From contig NZ_VSFF01000018.1 in the NCBI RefSeq assembly GCF_008085905.1, positions 124,001 to 188,000 of the forward strand: a stretch of DNA of 64,000 nucleotides, read 5' to 3'. Made by a program: the position numbers and the translations under genes. This DNA comes from Actinomadura syzygii (GTDB taxonomy: Bacteria; Actinomycetota; Actinomycetes; Streptosporangiales; Streptosporangiaceae). The notes below the pieces were generated by a model. It was not told the origin of the DNA. It saw only the letters and a list, made by a program, of their open reading frames with translations, and did no database searches. Below, piece by piece: positions 45,497-54,634 of this stretch. Each line of letters begins with the position of its first letter. Positions within the stretch are counted from its first letter, which is position 1.

Positions 45497-47284
45497 ATGC
45501 CGGCGACACGCGACGTCCTCCGGATCGGAAACTGCTCGGGATACTACGGAGACCGTTTCGCCGCGGCCCGGGAAATGGTCGAGGGAGGCCCGCTCGACGT
45601 CCTGACCGGCGACTACCTCGCCGAGCTGACCATGCTGATCCTCTGGAAGGCGCGGCGGCGCGACCCGTCCGGCGGCTACGCGACGACGTTCCTCGCGCAG
45701 ATGGAGCAGGTGCTCGGCACCTGCCTCGATCGCGGCATCAAGGTCGTCACCAACGCGGGCGGGCTCAACCCGGGCGGTCTCGCGGCAGAACTCGGGCGCC
45801 TGGCGGAACGGCTCGGGCTGCGGCCCGGCATCGCCCATATCGAAGGCGACGACCTTCTCGACCGCATTCCCGAGCTTCAGCGCGACGGCCATTCCCTGGC
45901 GCACCTCGGTTCGGGAAGGAGCCTGGCCGAGGCCGGTGTCGAGCCCGTGACCGCGAACGCCTACCTGGGCGGCTGGGGCATCGCCGAGGCGCTGCGCTCC
46001 GGCGCCGACATCGTGGTGTGCCCGCGGGTGACCGACGCCTCGCTCGTCGTCGGCCCGGCCGCCTGGGCGTTCGACTGGCGGCCGGACGACTGGGACCGGC
46101 TCGCCGGGGCCGTCGTCGCCGGGCACGTCCTCGAATGCGGCCCGCAGGCCACCGGCGGCAACTTCGCGTTCTTCACCGAGCTGCCGAAGGGCGGGCGGCC
46201 CGGCTACCCGATCGCCGAGATCGCCGCGGACGGCTCGTCCGTGATCACCAAGCACGCGGGGACGGGCGGCGCGGTCACGGTCGAGACGGTCACCGCGCAG
46301 ATCCTCTACGAGATCGGCGCGCCCGACTACCTCAACCCGGACGTCGTCACGCGGTTCGACACCGTCGCGCTGTCCGGCGACGGCCCCGACCGCGTGCGGA
46401 TCAGCGGCGTGCGCGGCCGTCCCGCGCCCGACACCGCCAAGGTCTGCCTCAACTACCAGGGCGGCTACCGCAACAGCGCCACGTTCATCCTCACCGGGCT
46501 GGACATCGAGGCCAAGGCCGACCACGCCGTCGGCTCCCTCCTGGACGACGGCCTGGGCGGAGCGGACGCGTTCGCCGAGACTGACGTGCGGCTGCTGCGC
46601 ACCGACGTCCCGGACGCGCCGGAGAGCACCCAGGCCGAGGCCAGGCTCCGGATCACGGTGAAGGACGCCGACGAGCGCAAGGTCGGGCGCCGCTTCTTCA
46701 ACGCCGTCGCGGAGTTCGGCCTGTCCAGCTATCCCGGCATGTACCTGGAACGGGCCGACCGGGCGGCGAGCGCCTACGGCGTCTACTGGCCCGCGCTGGT
46801 GCCGGTCGGCGTGCTCCGTCCCGAGGTCGTCTTCCAGGACGGGCGGCGCCTGCCGGTGCCGCACCCGCCGACCGAGCGCTACGGCGCGCCGCCCGCCGAG
46901 GCGTCGCGCGCGAAGCGGGCGGCGGGCGGCGACACCGTGCGCGCGCCGCTCGGGCTGATCATCGGGGCGCGGTCCGGCGACAAGGGCGGCGACGCCAACG
47001 TCGGCCTCTGGGCCCGCACCGACGGGGCGTTCGAATGGCTTCGCGACCACCTCGACGTCGACCTTTTCCGCGAGCTGCTCGCCGAGGCCGCCGGGCTGGA
47101 CGTCGAGCGGTACGAACTGCCCAACCTCCGGGCCGTCAACTTCGTCGTGCGCGGCCTGCTGGACGACGGCGTCGCCGCGACGGCCCGTCCCGATCCGCAG
47201 GCGAAAGGACTGGGTGAATACGTGCGCTCACGATTCGCGGACATTCCGCGAGCACTTCTGAAAGAGGCGGTGGCGACGGGATGA
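45497..47284 (+). CDS. AtuA-family protein (acyclic terpene utilisation type)
   Basis: A 595-residue protein: an N-terminal DUF1446/AtuA domain (RIGNCSGYYGDRFAAAREMV, then TNAGGLNPGGLA) and a C-terminal AtuA-like domain (ARSGDKGGDANVGLWART, LPNLRAVNFVVRG). AtuA is required for growth on citronellol in Pseudomonas but its reaction is unknown. ATG at 45497 is used; a GTG at 45470 overlapping the previous stop is possible. No geranyl-CoA carboxylase is present, so the classical Atu pathway is not encoded. Confidence 0.9.
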   Translation: MPATRDVLRIGNCSGYYGDRFAAAREMVEGGPLDVLTGDYLAELTMLILWKARRRDPSGGYATTFLAQMEQVLGTCLDRGIKVVTNAGGLNPGGLAAELGRLAERLGLRPGIAHIEGDDLLDRIPELQRDGHSLAHLGSGRSLAEAGVEPVTANAYLGGWGIAEALRSGADIVVCPRVTDASLVVGPAAWAFDWRPDDWDRLAGAVVAGHVLECGPQATGGNFAFFTELPKGGRPGYPIAEIAADGSSVITKHAGTGGAVTVETVTAQILYEIGAPDYLNPDVVTRFDTVALSGDGPDRVRISGVRGRPAPDTAKVCLNYQGGYRNSATFILTGLDIEAKADHAVGSLLDDGLGGADAFAETDVRLLRTDVPDAPESTQAEARLRITVKDADERKVGRRFFNAVAEFGLSSYPGMYLERADRAASAYGVYWPALVPVGVLRPEVVFQDGRRLPVPHPPTERYGAPPAEASRAKRAAGGDTVRAPLGLIIGARSGDKGGDANVGLWARTDGAFEWLRDHLDVDLFRELLAEAAGLDVERYELPNLRAVNFVVRGLLDDGVAATARPDPQAKGLGEYVRSRFADIPRALLKEAVATG

Positions 47285-47607
47285 GCGTGTCCATGACCAA
47301 GCCCTGGACGCCGCTCACGGCCGAGAACCTGGCCCTCGTGCCCGGCTCGGTCGGCGTCTTGGAGATCGCGGACGGCGGCGGCGTCATCGCCATCGACTAC
47401 GCGGGCGGGAACAGCCTCTTCGGCCTCCGCGGAGCGCTCGAAGAATGGCTCCGCGAAGACAAGGGACTGTCCTTCCGGTACGAGCGGACCAACGCCTACC
47501 TCTCGCGTTACCGGGAGCTCGTGCAGGTGTTCACCAACGAATTCGGTGCGGTTCCCCGGAACCTCGCGGGCGCCGAGGCGCCGACCGGACGCATCCGGCC
47601 GAACTGA
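47281..47607 (+). CDS. Small conserved-looking protein, unknown function
   Basis: A 108-residue soluble protein coupled to the AtuA gene by ATGA overlap. The middle reads SLFGLRGALEEWLRED, then FRYERTNAYLSRYRELVQVF, a compact alpha/beta pattern. I do not recognise it. Its tight coupling suggests a partner or maturation role for the AtuA-type protein. Confidence 0.75.
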   Translation: MSVSMTKPWTPLTAENLALVPGSVGVLEIADGGGVIAIDYAGGNSLFGLRGALEEWLREDKGLSFRYERTNAYLSRYRELVQVFTNEFGAVPRNLAGAEAPTGRIRPN

Positions 47608-47623
47608 GACCGAGGGAGCAGAC

Positions 47624-48808
47624 ATGGGATTCGCCGTCACCGAGACGCAGCGGACGCTGATCGAGAACGTCCGGCGCTTCGTCCGCACCGAAATCGTTCC
47701 GCTGGAGTACGACCTCGACCCGGACGAGAGCGAGCTGAGCCCGTCCGTCCTGGCGGGGCTCGTGGCCAAGACGAAGCAGATGGGCCTGTACAACCTCGAC
47801 GTCCCGGAGGAGTTCGGCGGGGTCGGCGCGGACACCGTGACGCGGACGCTGCTCGCCATGGAGATGTCGCAGCACCGCGCCGGCCTGTACTCGCCGTGCT
47901 ACGGCGCCTTCGGCCAGCCCGACATGGCGCAGCTCTACGAGGCGACCGACGAGCAGAAGGAGCGCTACCTCCAGCCGATCCTGCGTGGTGAGAAGCGGTC
48001 GTTCTTCGCGCTCACCGAGCCGTCCGGCGGGAGCGACCCGGCCCGGTCGATCCAGACCCGGGCGAAGCGGGACGGCTCGGACTGGATCATCAACGGCAAC
48101 AAGACGTTCATCAGCGGCGCCGACACGGCCGACTTCGGGCTGGTCTTCGCGCGCACCGGCGACCAGGGCTCGGGACGCGACGGCATCACCTGCTTCATCG
48201 TGGACGCCGACACCCCCGGCCTCACCGTGCGGCGCGTGATCCACACCCTCCGCTCGGGCCACTACCCGACCGAGTTGGCGTTCGAGGACGTCCGGGTGCC
48301 TGCGACCGCGGTGCTCGGCGAGGTCGGCCAGGGCTTCGCGATGGCGACCGAGCGGCTGACCAAGAACCGCATCCCGTACGCGGCGGGCTGCCTCGGCGTG
48401 GCGATGATGGCGCACCGCATGGCCGTCGAGTACGCGGGGACCCGCTCGGTCTTCGGCGCGAAGCTCGCGGACCACGAGGGCATCCAGTGGATGCTCGTCG
48501 ACAGCGAGATGGAGCTGCGGAGCGCGGCGGCCCTGACGCTGGACGCCGCCGAGCGCGCCGACAGCGGCCGCCCGTTCCGCACCGAGGTGGCCATCGCCAA
48601 GATCGTCGCCACCGAGACGGCGGGCCGGGTGGTGGACCGTGCCATCCAGATCCACGGCGGGTACGGCGTCACCAAGGACCTCCCGCTGGAGCGCTTCTAC
48701 CGCGAGCTGCGGATCCGCCGGATCGGCGAGGGCTCCACCGAGACGCAGAAGATGATCGTCAGCCGGGACATGCTCAAGGGCCGCTACACGAGCTGGATCG
48801 ACCGGTGA
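47624..48808 (+). CDS. Acyl-CoA dehydrogenase
   Basis: A 394-residue flavin dehydrogenase with FALTEPSGGSDPARSIQTRA and, unlike the other five in the cluster, a Glu in the C-terminal motif (IGEGSTETQKM). It therefore looks self-sufficient. CGAGGGAG precedes the ATG; it continues the operon from the CoA-transferase. Confidence 0.93.
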   Translation: MGFAVTETQRTLIENVRRFVRTEIVPLEYDLDPDESELSPSVLAGLVAKTKQMGLYNLDVPEEFGGVGADTVTRTLLAMEMSQHRAGLYSPCYGAFGQPDMAQLYEATDEQKERYLQPILRGEKRSFFALTEPSGGSDPARSIQTRAKRDGSDWIINGNKTFISGADTADFGLVFARTGDQGSGRDGITCFIVDADTPGLTVRRVIHTLRSGHYPTELAFEDVRVPATAVLGEVGQGFAMATERLTKNRIPYAAGCLGVAMMAHRMAVEYAGTRSVFGAKLADHEGIQWMLVDSEMELRSAAALTLDAAERADSGRPFRTEVAIAKIVATETAGRVVDRAIQIHGGYGVTKDLPLERFYRELRIRRIGEGSTETQKMIVSRDMLKGRYTSWIDR

Positions 48809-48851
48809 CCTCGGGAACCGGCTCGTCCCGCCGCGCTCGGACCGGTGCGCG

Positions 48852-50462
48852 ATGACGCCGGACGAGCAGCGGGTGCGCACCCTGCTGGACATCGCCGGAC
48901 TGAAGGTCGGCGCCGACGAGCTGTCCTCCTTCGCGCGCGACTACCGCACGATGCGGGAGCAGGCCGAGCAGGTCCGGCGGACCGGCGCCGACGGCGTCGC
49001 CCGCGACGGCTCCACGCCGTCCGCGTTCAAGGCGGTCGCGGCCGACCATGAGCGTCCTCGGGCCACCGGCCGGACGATCCAGGACGCCGCGGCCGCCCTC
49101 CGCGACGGGACGACCTCCTCGGTCGCGCTCACCGGCGACGTCCTCGCGCGCGTCGCCCGGCTCGACGCGGGGCTCGGCGCGTACGTGAGCGTGTTCCGCG
49201 ACGCCGCGCTGGAGGCGGCCGAGCGCGCCGACCGCGACCTCGCCGCCGGACGGGACCGCGGGCCGCTGCACGGGATCCCGCTCGCGGTCAAGGACGTCAT
49301 CGCCGCGGCCGAGGGCCCCACCCGGGCGAACAGCCTGGTCAGGCCCCGGCACTGGCGGTGCGACGGGGACGCCGCCGCCGTCGCGCGGCTGCGGGAGGCG
49401 GGCGCGGTCGTCGTCGGCAAGACGACGACGAACGAGTTCGCGCTCGGCCTGAACGACCCGGCCACCGGCTTCCCGATGCCGCGGAACGCATGGGACGCCG
49501 ACCGGTACGCGGGCGGGTCGAGCTCCGGCGCGGCCGTCGCGGTCGCGGCCGGGCTCGCGCTCGGCGGGCTCGGCACCGACACCGCGGGCTCGATCCGGCA
49601 TCCGTCCGCGCTCAACGGCGTGACCGGGCTCAAGACGACGCACGGGCGCGTCCCGGCCGCCGGGACGGTGCCGCTGTCGCCGAGCCTGGACACCGTCGGG
49701 CCCGTCGCCCGGTCCGCGTGGGACTGCGCGCTGATCCTCCAGGTGATCGCCGGGCACGATCCGGACGACGCGGGGGCGAGCACGCGGCCCGTCCCGCGCT
49801 ACCTCGACGCGCTGGACGGCTCCGTCCGCGGCCTGCGGATCGGCTGGCCGAAGCGCTACTTCTTCGCGGACGGCAACGTCGCCGACCCCGTGCGGACGGG
49901 CGTGGACGCGGCCCTCGCCGCGCTGCGCGGCGCGGGCGCCGAGGTGGTGGAGGTGAACCTGCCCAACGCCGACATGGCGCGGGTCGCCAGCCACATCGTC
50001 CTGCTCACCGAGGCGTTCGCCTACCACCGGGACGACCTGGCCGCCCACTGGGCCGAGTACGGACGCTACGTCCGCGGCCTGCTCGCCAAGGGGGCGCTGT
50101 ACGGCGCCGCCGACTACGTCCAGGCGAAGAAGGTCGCCGCCGCGTTCCACCGCGAGGCGTCCGCGGCGATGCGCGACTGCGACATGCTGGTCACGCCGAC
50201 GATGCCGACCGGCGCGCGGCTGCTCAAGGAGACCGACCCGGCGATGATGGACCGCTGGTCCAGCGCGTCGTTCACCTCCCAGTGGAACCTGACCGGGCAT
50301 CCCGCGTGCGCCGTCCCCGTCGGGTTCGACAGGGTCGGCATGCCCGTCTCCATGCAGATCGTCGGGAGGCCGTTCGACGAGGCCGCCGTCCTGCGCGTCG
50401 CGGACGCCTACCAGCGGGTGACCGACGTCCACCTCGCGGCCCCGGTCTTTCCCGAGGGCTAG
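48852..50462 (+). CDS. Amidase-signature hydrolase
   Basis: A 536-residue amidase. The Ser-cisSer-Lys triad can be placed in AVKDVIAA (Lys), GGSSSGAA and DTAGSIRHP (nucleophile). About 65 N-terminal residues form a helical extension before the domain. It would free an acid from an amide, so the natural substrate or an intermediate may carry an amide or lactam. The ribosome site is poor. Confidence 0.9.
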   Translation: MTPDEQRVRTLLDIAGLKVGADELSSFARDYRTMREQAEQVRRTGADGVARDGSTPSAFKAVAADHERPRATGRTIQDAAAALRDGTTSSVALTGDVLARVARLDAGLGAYVSVFRDAALEAAERADRDLAAGRDRGPLHGIPLAVKDVIAAAEGPTRANSLVRPRHWRCDGDAAAVARLREAGAVVVGKTTTNEFALGLNDPATGFPMPRNAWDADRYAGGSSSGAAVAVAAGLALGGLGTDTAGSIRHPSALNGVTGLKTTHGRVPAAGTVPLSPSLDTVGPVARSAWDCALILQVIAGHDPDDAGASTRPVPRYLDALDGSVRGLRIGWPKRYFFADGNVADPVRTGVDAALAALRGAGAEVVEVNLPNADMARVASHIVLLTEAFAYHRDDLAAHWAEYGRYVRGLLAKGALYGAADYVQAKKVAAAFHREASAAMRDCDMLVTPTMPTGARLLKETDPAMMDRWSSASFTSQWNLTGHPACAVPVGFDRVGMPVSMQIVGRPFDEAAVLRVADAYQRVTDVHLAAPVFPEG

Positions 50463-50542
50463 CCCGTTCTACGACACCGCAACCCACCCCGACGCGGGCG
50501 GGGCGTCCGCCGCCCGTCCGCACCGCCGCAGAAGGAGATCCC

Positions 50543-51484
50543 ATGTCCGACAACCCGGCGTCCGGCGCCGACCGCGAGGTGGCGACCAGCCCGTACGGGC
50601 CCGAGGACGAGATCGGCCGCCTCAACCTGATGACGCCCGAGTCCCGCGCCGCCGTCGTCAGCCGGATCGACGCGACCCGGATGTTCGACCTGTCCGTGGA
50701 CTACTTCATCGGGATGCCGTCCTGGCAACTGCTCGGCGACCCGGCCTACCAGATCTGGATGACGCACACCCCGCACGGCACGGTCGTGGACGAACTGCCC
50801 GGCATCTCGCGGGAGATGACCGAGTACATCGGCTACTCCGGCGACGCGATGATGATGTACACCCACACCGGCACCCATATCGACACGCTCAACCACTACG
50901 GCTACAACGGCCGCATCTACAACAACTTCACCGAGCGGGAGCACCTCGGGACGCGGCACTGGCGCGTCGCGGGCGCCGACAAGATGCCGCCGATCGTGGC
51001 CCGCGGCGTCCTCCTCGACTTCGCCGCGCTGCGCGGCGTCGACATGCTCCCCGACCAGTACGGGATCACTCCCGAGGACGTCGACGAGTGCCTCGCCAAG
51101 CAGGGCGTCGAGCTGCGGCTCGGGGACGTCGCGCTCGTCCGGACGGGCCGCATGCGGGCGTGGCCGGACGCCGCCGCGTGGGGCGAGAACCCGCCCGGAC
51201 TGACCCGCGCGGCGGCGGTGCACATGGTCGAGCGGGGCGCGATGATCGTCGGCTCCGACACGGTGTGCGTCGAGCAGGGCCCCTCGACCGACCCCGACAA
51301 CTACACGCCGGTGCACACCTACCTGCTCGCCGAGGCGGGCGCGCCCCTGATCGAGGTGCTCGACCTGGAGGAGCTCGCCGCGGCCGAGGTGTACGAGTTC
51401 GGCTTCTTCGCGGCGTGCCTGCGGCTGCGCGGCGCCACCGGGTCGCCGCTGCGCCCGTGGGCCTTCCCGTTGCGGAGCGAGTGA
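50543..51484 (+). CDS. Cyclase-family metal hydrolase (kynurenine-formamidase-like)
   Basis: A 313-residue protein of the cyclase superfamily with the metal motif HTGTHIDTLNH and, near the middle, LLDFAALRGVDML. Related enzymes are formamidases, isatin hydrolases and ring-opening hydrolases. AGAAGGAG lies before the ATG. Beside the amidase, it suggests hydrolysis of a cyclic amide, lactone or ketone. Confidence 0.88.
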   Translation: MSDNPASGADREVATSPYGPEDEIGRLNLMTPESRAAVVSRIDATRMFDLSVDYFIGMPSWQLLGDPAYQIWMTHTPHGTVVDELPGISREMTEYIGYSGDAMMMYTHTGTHIDTLNHYGYNGRIYNNFTEREHLGTRHWRVAGADKMPPIVARGVLLDFAALRGVDMLPDQYGITPEDVDECLAKQGVELRLGDVALVRTGRMRAWPDAAAWGENPPGLTRAAAVHMVERGAMIVGSDTVCVEQGPSTDPDNYTPVHTYLLAEAGAPLIEVLDLEELAAAEVYEFGFFAACLRLRGATGSPLRPWAFPLRSE

Positions 51485-51488
51485 CCGG

Positions 51489-51534
51489 TCCCGATCCGGC
51501 GGCGCCGGCCGTGCCCCGCGCCGCCGGATCGGGA
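51489..51534 (+). terminator. Strong hairpin between cyclase and thiolase genes
   Basis: A perfect 17-base stem, TCCCGATCCGGCGGCGC with its complement, and a 12-base loop, five bases after the cyclase stop. No T tract follows. It may end most transcripts before the last thiolase or protect the upstream message. Confidence 0.6.
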
Positions 51535-51567
51535 GTTCGAGCAAGCCAGCGAGTTCAAGGAGAACCC

Positions 51568-52716
51568 ATGCGAGACGCTGTCGTCGTGGCGGCCGTCAGA
51601 TCCCCCGTCGGCAAACGGGCGGGGGCGCTCTCGGGCGTCCATCCCGCGGACCTGTCCGCGCGCGTGCTGTCGGCGCTCGCCGACCGCGCGTCCCTGGACC
51701 CGTCGATCGTGGACGACGTGATCTGGGGCTGCGTGAGCCAGGTCGGCGAGCAGACCTTCGACATCGCGCGGACGGCGGCGCTGTCGGCGGGGTGGCCGGA
51801 GAGCGTCCCCGGGACGACGGTCGACCGGCAGTGCGGCTCGTCCCAGCAGGCCGTCCACTTCGCCGCGGCGGGCGTCATCGCCGGGCACTACGACGTCGTC
51901 GTGGCGGGCGGCGTCGAGTCGATGTCACGGGTGCCGATGGGCTCGGCGTCCGGCGAGCGGTCCCCGCTCGGCGAGCTGTACGCCAAGCGGTACGGGGACG
52001 TGCAGCCGAACCAGGGCCTCGGCGCCGAGCAGATCGCCCGTGAATGGTCGCTGGACCGCGGTGAACTCGACGCCTACGCCGAGCGCTCCCACCACCGCGC
52101 CGCGGAGGCCATTGCGCGCGGCGCCTTCGACGCGCAGATCGTGGGAATCGAGACGCCCGACGGAGTCGTGACATCAGACGAGGGGGTGCGCCCGGACTGC
52201 TCGGTCGAGGCCCTGGCCAAGCTGCGCACGCCCTTCCTTGAGGGCGGCGTCATCAGCGCAGGGAACAGCTCCCAGATCAGCGACGGCGCCGCCGCCCTGC
52301 TGATCACCACCTCGGACACCGCCAAGGCCCACGGGTGGAGGCCCATCGCGCGGATCCACACGGCGGTCGTGGTGGGCAGCGAGCCCAACATCATGCTGAC
52401 CGGGCCGATCCCCGCGACCGCGAAGGCGCTCACCAAGTCCGGCCTCGGCCTCGACGACATCGGCGCCTTCGAGGTGAACGAGGCGTTCGCCCCGGTGCCG
52501 CTCGCGTGGCAGGCCGAGTACCGCGTGCCGGAGCGGGCGCTCAATCCGCTCGGCGGCGCGATCGCGCTCGGCCACCCGCTCGGCGGCTCGGGCGCGCGCA
52601 TCGCCACGACGCTGCTCCACCACATGGCCGAGAACGGGATCCGCTACGGCCTCCAGACGATGTGCGAAGGCGGCGGTCAGGCGAACGCCACGATCTTCGA
52701 GCTGACGGATCGGTAG
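51568..52716 (+). CDS. Thiolase
   Basis: A 382-residue thiolase with Cys89 in DRQCGSSQQA and the C-terminal NEAFAPVPLAW, GGAIALGHPLGGSG and CEGGGQAN boxes. It completes the spiral opened by the dehydrogenases and hydratases. AAGGAG precedes the ATG. No copy of the TetR operator is seen directly before it, only the hairpin. Last gene of the cluster; a truncated gene abuts its 3' end on the other strand. Confidence 0.95.
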   Translation: MRDAVVVAAVRSPVGKRAGALSGVHPADLSARVLSALADRASLDPSIVDDVIWGCVSQVGEQTFDIARTAALSAGWPESVPGTTVDRQCGSSQQAVHFAAAGVIAGHYDVVVAGGVESMSRVPMGSASGERSPLGELYAKRYGDVQPNQGLGAEQIAREWSLDRGELDAYAERSHHRAAEAIARGAFDAQIVGIETPDGVVTSDEGVRPDCSVEALAKLRTPFLEGGVISAGNSSQISDGAAALLITTSDTAKAHGWRPIARIHTAVVVGSEPNIMLTGPIPATAKALTKSGLGLDDIGAFEVNEAFAPVPLAWQAEYRVPERALNPLGGAIALGHPLGGSGARIATTLLHHMAENGIRYGLQTMCEGGGQANATIFELTDR

Positions 52717-53128
52717 GCACTGCGCTCGGGGCGGTGGCGGCGTCCTTCCGGACCAGCGCGGAGCGGTGGCTGCGGTGCAGCGCCGGGTCGCCCAGCCAGG
52801 GCGGCAGCTCACCGGCGTCCGCCAGCCCGTCCTGGACGCGCGACCGCTCGACGCCGACCGCTCCGGCCAGCTCGGACGTCAGCGTGGCGGCGCAGGTGTC
52901 GCGGTGCCCGAGGCCGGACCAATGGCTGCAGATCTCCAACCCGTAGCGGACGAGCGCCTCCTCGTACCCGGTCCACATCTTCACGGCCGGATGGTTCCGC
53001 CAGCCGTAGCCGGGGACCGTCAGCCCGCGCAGTATCTGCAGCGCCTCGACGCGCTGCTTGCCGAGCCTGCGCTGGTCGAGGACCCGGGCCGTGGCAGCGA
53101 AGTCCGCGTGCGGAAGGAAGGCCTGCAC
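52541..53128 (-). CDS. MSMEG_6728-family protein, 3' end lost
   Basis: The first about 129 residues (GTG start at 53128) match a small actinobacterial family: FAATARVLDQRRLGKQRVEA, then YGWRNHPAVKMW and LHRSHRSALVRKD. Relatives continue with a short Pro/Tyr-rich end; here the frame instead runs into the antisense of the thiolase gene for 65 residues, so the true end is missing from about 52742. Function unknown; a DNA-repair link has been suggested for similar proteins. Probably a deletion or recombination junction. Confidence 0.7.
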   Translation of the reverse strand: MQAFLPHADFAATARVLDQRRLGKQRVEALQILRGLTVPGYGWRNHPAVKMWTGYEEALVRYGLEICSHWSGLGHRDTCAATLTSELAGAVGVERSRVQDGLADAGELPPWLGDPALHRSHRSALVRKDAATAPSAVPTDPSARRSWRSPDRRLRTSSGGRSGSRSRPCGGAASWRCARPSRRAGGRARSRRRAD

Positions 53129-53186
53129 GGCTCACACGCCGCTCGCGCGGGAGAGAGCGCGCCGTACGGGCCGCCGTGATCGCTGA

Positions 53187-53423
53187 ACACCTCGACGGCT
53201 TGGCAGTCCGCGACCTGACGTCGTCGCCCGGAACGCCGACACACTGGCCTACTGGGGGTCGGCACTCAACAATTGCATCGGCACCAACAATCGCGACGCC
53301 ATTGCGGAGCTGGGCGAACAAGCGCAAACGGTGCTCAGCGCCTTCATCGGGACCGACGCGCCGCTCGGCGCGCACGCGCTCGGCGTCAAGGGGCTCACCC
53401 GCCCGACCGCAGCCACCACGTGA
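53187..53423 (+). pseudogene. Coding-looking fragment without a start
   Basis: An open frame of 78 codons reads RNADTLAYWGSALNNCIGTN, then AELGEQAQTVLSAFIGTDA and ends TAATT at a stop. The composition looks like real protein, but a stop precedes it and no start codon is suitable. Probably the 3' end of a degraded gene; family not recognised. Confidence 0.3.
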
Positions 53424-53731
53424 CCAGGCCCTCCCCATGCACGACAGAGAGCCCGCACGGGGAGGGCCTCCTACTTATCGCATGCTCTAAGCTTCTGGTT
53501 CCCTTCAAGAGCAGCGCAGCTGATTCAGCTCTCCTGCTGAAGGGACACGCCGTTACTGGCTCATGTGTGCCCGCGCGGGCTGCCACGCATGGAGGAGCGA
53601 CCGATGTCCCGTCGACGACGCGGCCCGGAACGCCGAGTGCCAGCTAGTTCGCCGACTGGCCGCTGCCTGACTTATACGTTGTCGGTGCGCAGGTACTGCT
53701 CCTCGCGCCGGTGCGGACCCGAGCCGGATTC
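53424..53731. other. Gene-free stretch with a nested hairpin
   Basis: No credible gene. A compound inverted repeat joins CCCTTC (53500) to GAAGGG (53543), with inner pairs AGCAG/CTGCT and AGCT/AGCT, which could end transcription or be a remnant of a structured RNA. Confidence 0.3.
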
Positions 53732-53926
53732 CTAGGGCGAGACGGCCAGAACGATAACGAGCAGCGCGCCGACCGCGCACGCTGTCGTGATCGGGGCGGC
53801 GAGGCTGGGGTCCCGGTGGACCATGTAGGCAACCATGATCATGATGATCGTGACCAGCAGCGCGCCGACGCTGATGGTCACCTTGTCGGGAGGCTGCGGG
53901 CCACCATCGAGGGGACGTAGGCTCAT
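53732..53926 (-). CDS. Small two-helix membrane protein
   Basis: A 64-residue protein with two hydrophobic helices (VGALLVTIIMIMVAYMV and ACAVGALLVIVLAVS) joined by a short polar loop. GGAGG lies 11 bases before the ATG at 53926; an in-frame Met at 53944 lacks a ribosome site. No family recognised. A GC hairpin (53965-53994) stands upstream. Confidence 0.45.
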   Translation of the reverse strand: MSLRPLDGGPQPPDKVTISVGALLVTIIMIMVAYMVHRDPSLAAPITTACAVGALLVIVLAVSP

Positions 53927-53944
53927 AGCGAGTTCGACCTCCAT

Positions 53945-54634
53945 CAGGAGCGGGTTCAGGAAACGACGGCTCCGTGTTGCTGCACGGGGCCGTCACCCTT
54001 GTGATGGGCGGGGCCCGCTGAGCCGCCACTAGTCTGCACGGTCTGGCCGCTGACACTTGTGGGCTAGATACGGCCGCGGATAACGCCTGTGGCCGGATAC
54101 GGCAGTGATTGGTTCCCGCCTTCTGCACGGTCGCCCGGTGGAGTTTGGGGCATCGTTCCCGCCAGAGGGCTTGCTAAGTATGTGCGCTCTGACCTGCGGG
54201 AACCTCCTAAGTCAGGTCACATTCGGTGCTCTATACAGCGACGATCGGTGGCCGTACCTGGCCAAGATCGAGGGCGGTGATGTCGTAGCCTCTGACCGCG
54301 TCCCCACCGATCGCAATCGCGATCAGGTTCGTGCCTTCCACGCGGAGGGGTCAACCGAAATCGCTTGCCCCGTCCGCCGCGCCCGTCCTGCGGTCGTGGA
54401 ACGTGAGCGAAATTGGCATTCAGGCGCCGGAGCCGCCGAGTATCATTCCCACGGCCGGGCCGTGTTCCACGCCCTCCGACGGGCGACGAACTCCAGATCA
54501 TGGGCTTGGCCCGCCTCGTCAGGCTCCAGAATGGCGACATCGCCTTCGCCGACCTCGCCCGCATCCGGATCAACCACCAGCTGGCGGAACCCTATGGGCG
54601 TATCCTCCTCGCCGAACTTCTCTCGGCGAGCTAG
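53945..54634 (+). pseudogene. Degraded stretch with coding-like pieces
   Basis: Apart from the hairpin at 53965-53994, two forward frames look partly coding: one from the ATG at 54180 (CGNLLSQVTFGALYSDDRWP) and another ending at 54634 (GLARLVRLQNGDIAFADLAR). They are in different frames and overlap near 54450, which fits a frameshifted gene, but homology cannot be judged by eye. Confidence 0.25.

Noticed and set aside
45497..47284. A complete Atu (citronellol/geraniol) pathway
   Set aside because: No biotin-dependent geranyl-CoA carboxylase subunits or lyase are present; only the AtuA-type protein is shared.
25413..52716. A classical steroid catabolic cluster
   Set aside because: No KstD, KshA/B, Hsa ring-cleavage, Mce transport or KstR motif is seen; only the split dehydrogenase and hydratase architecture is similar.
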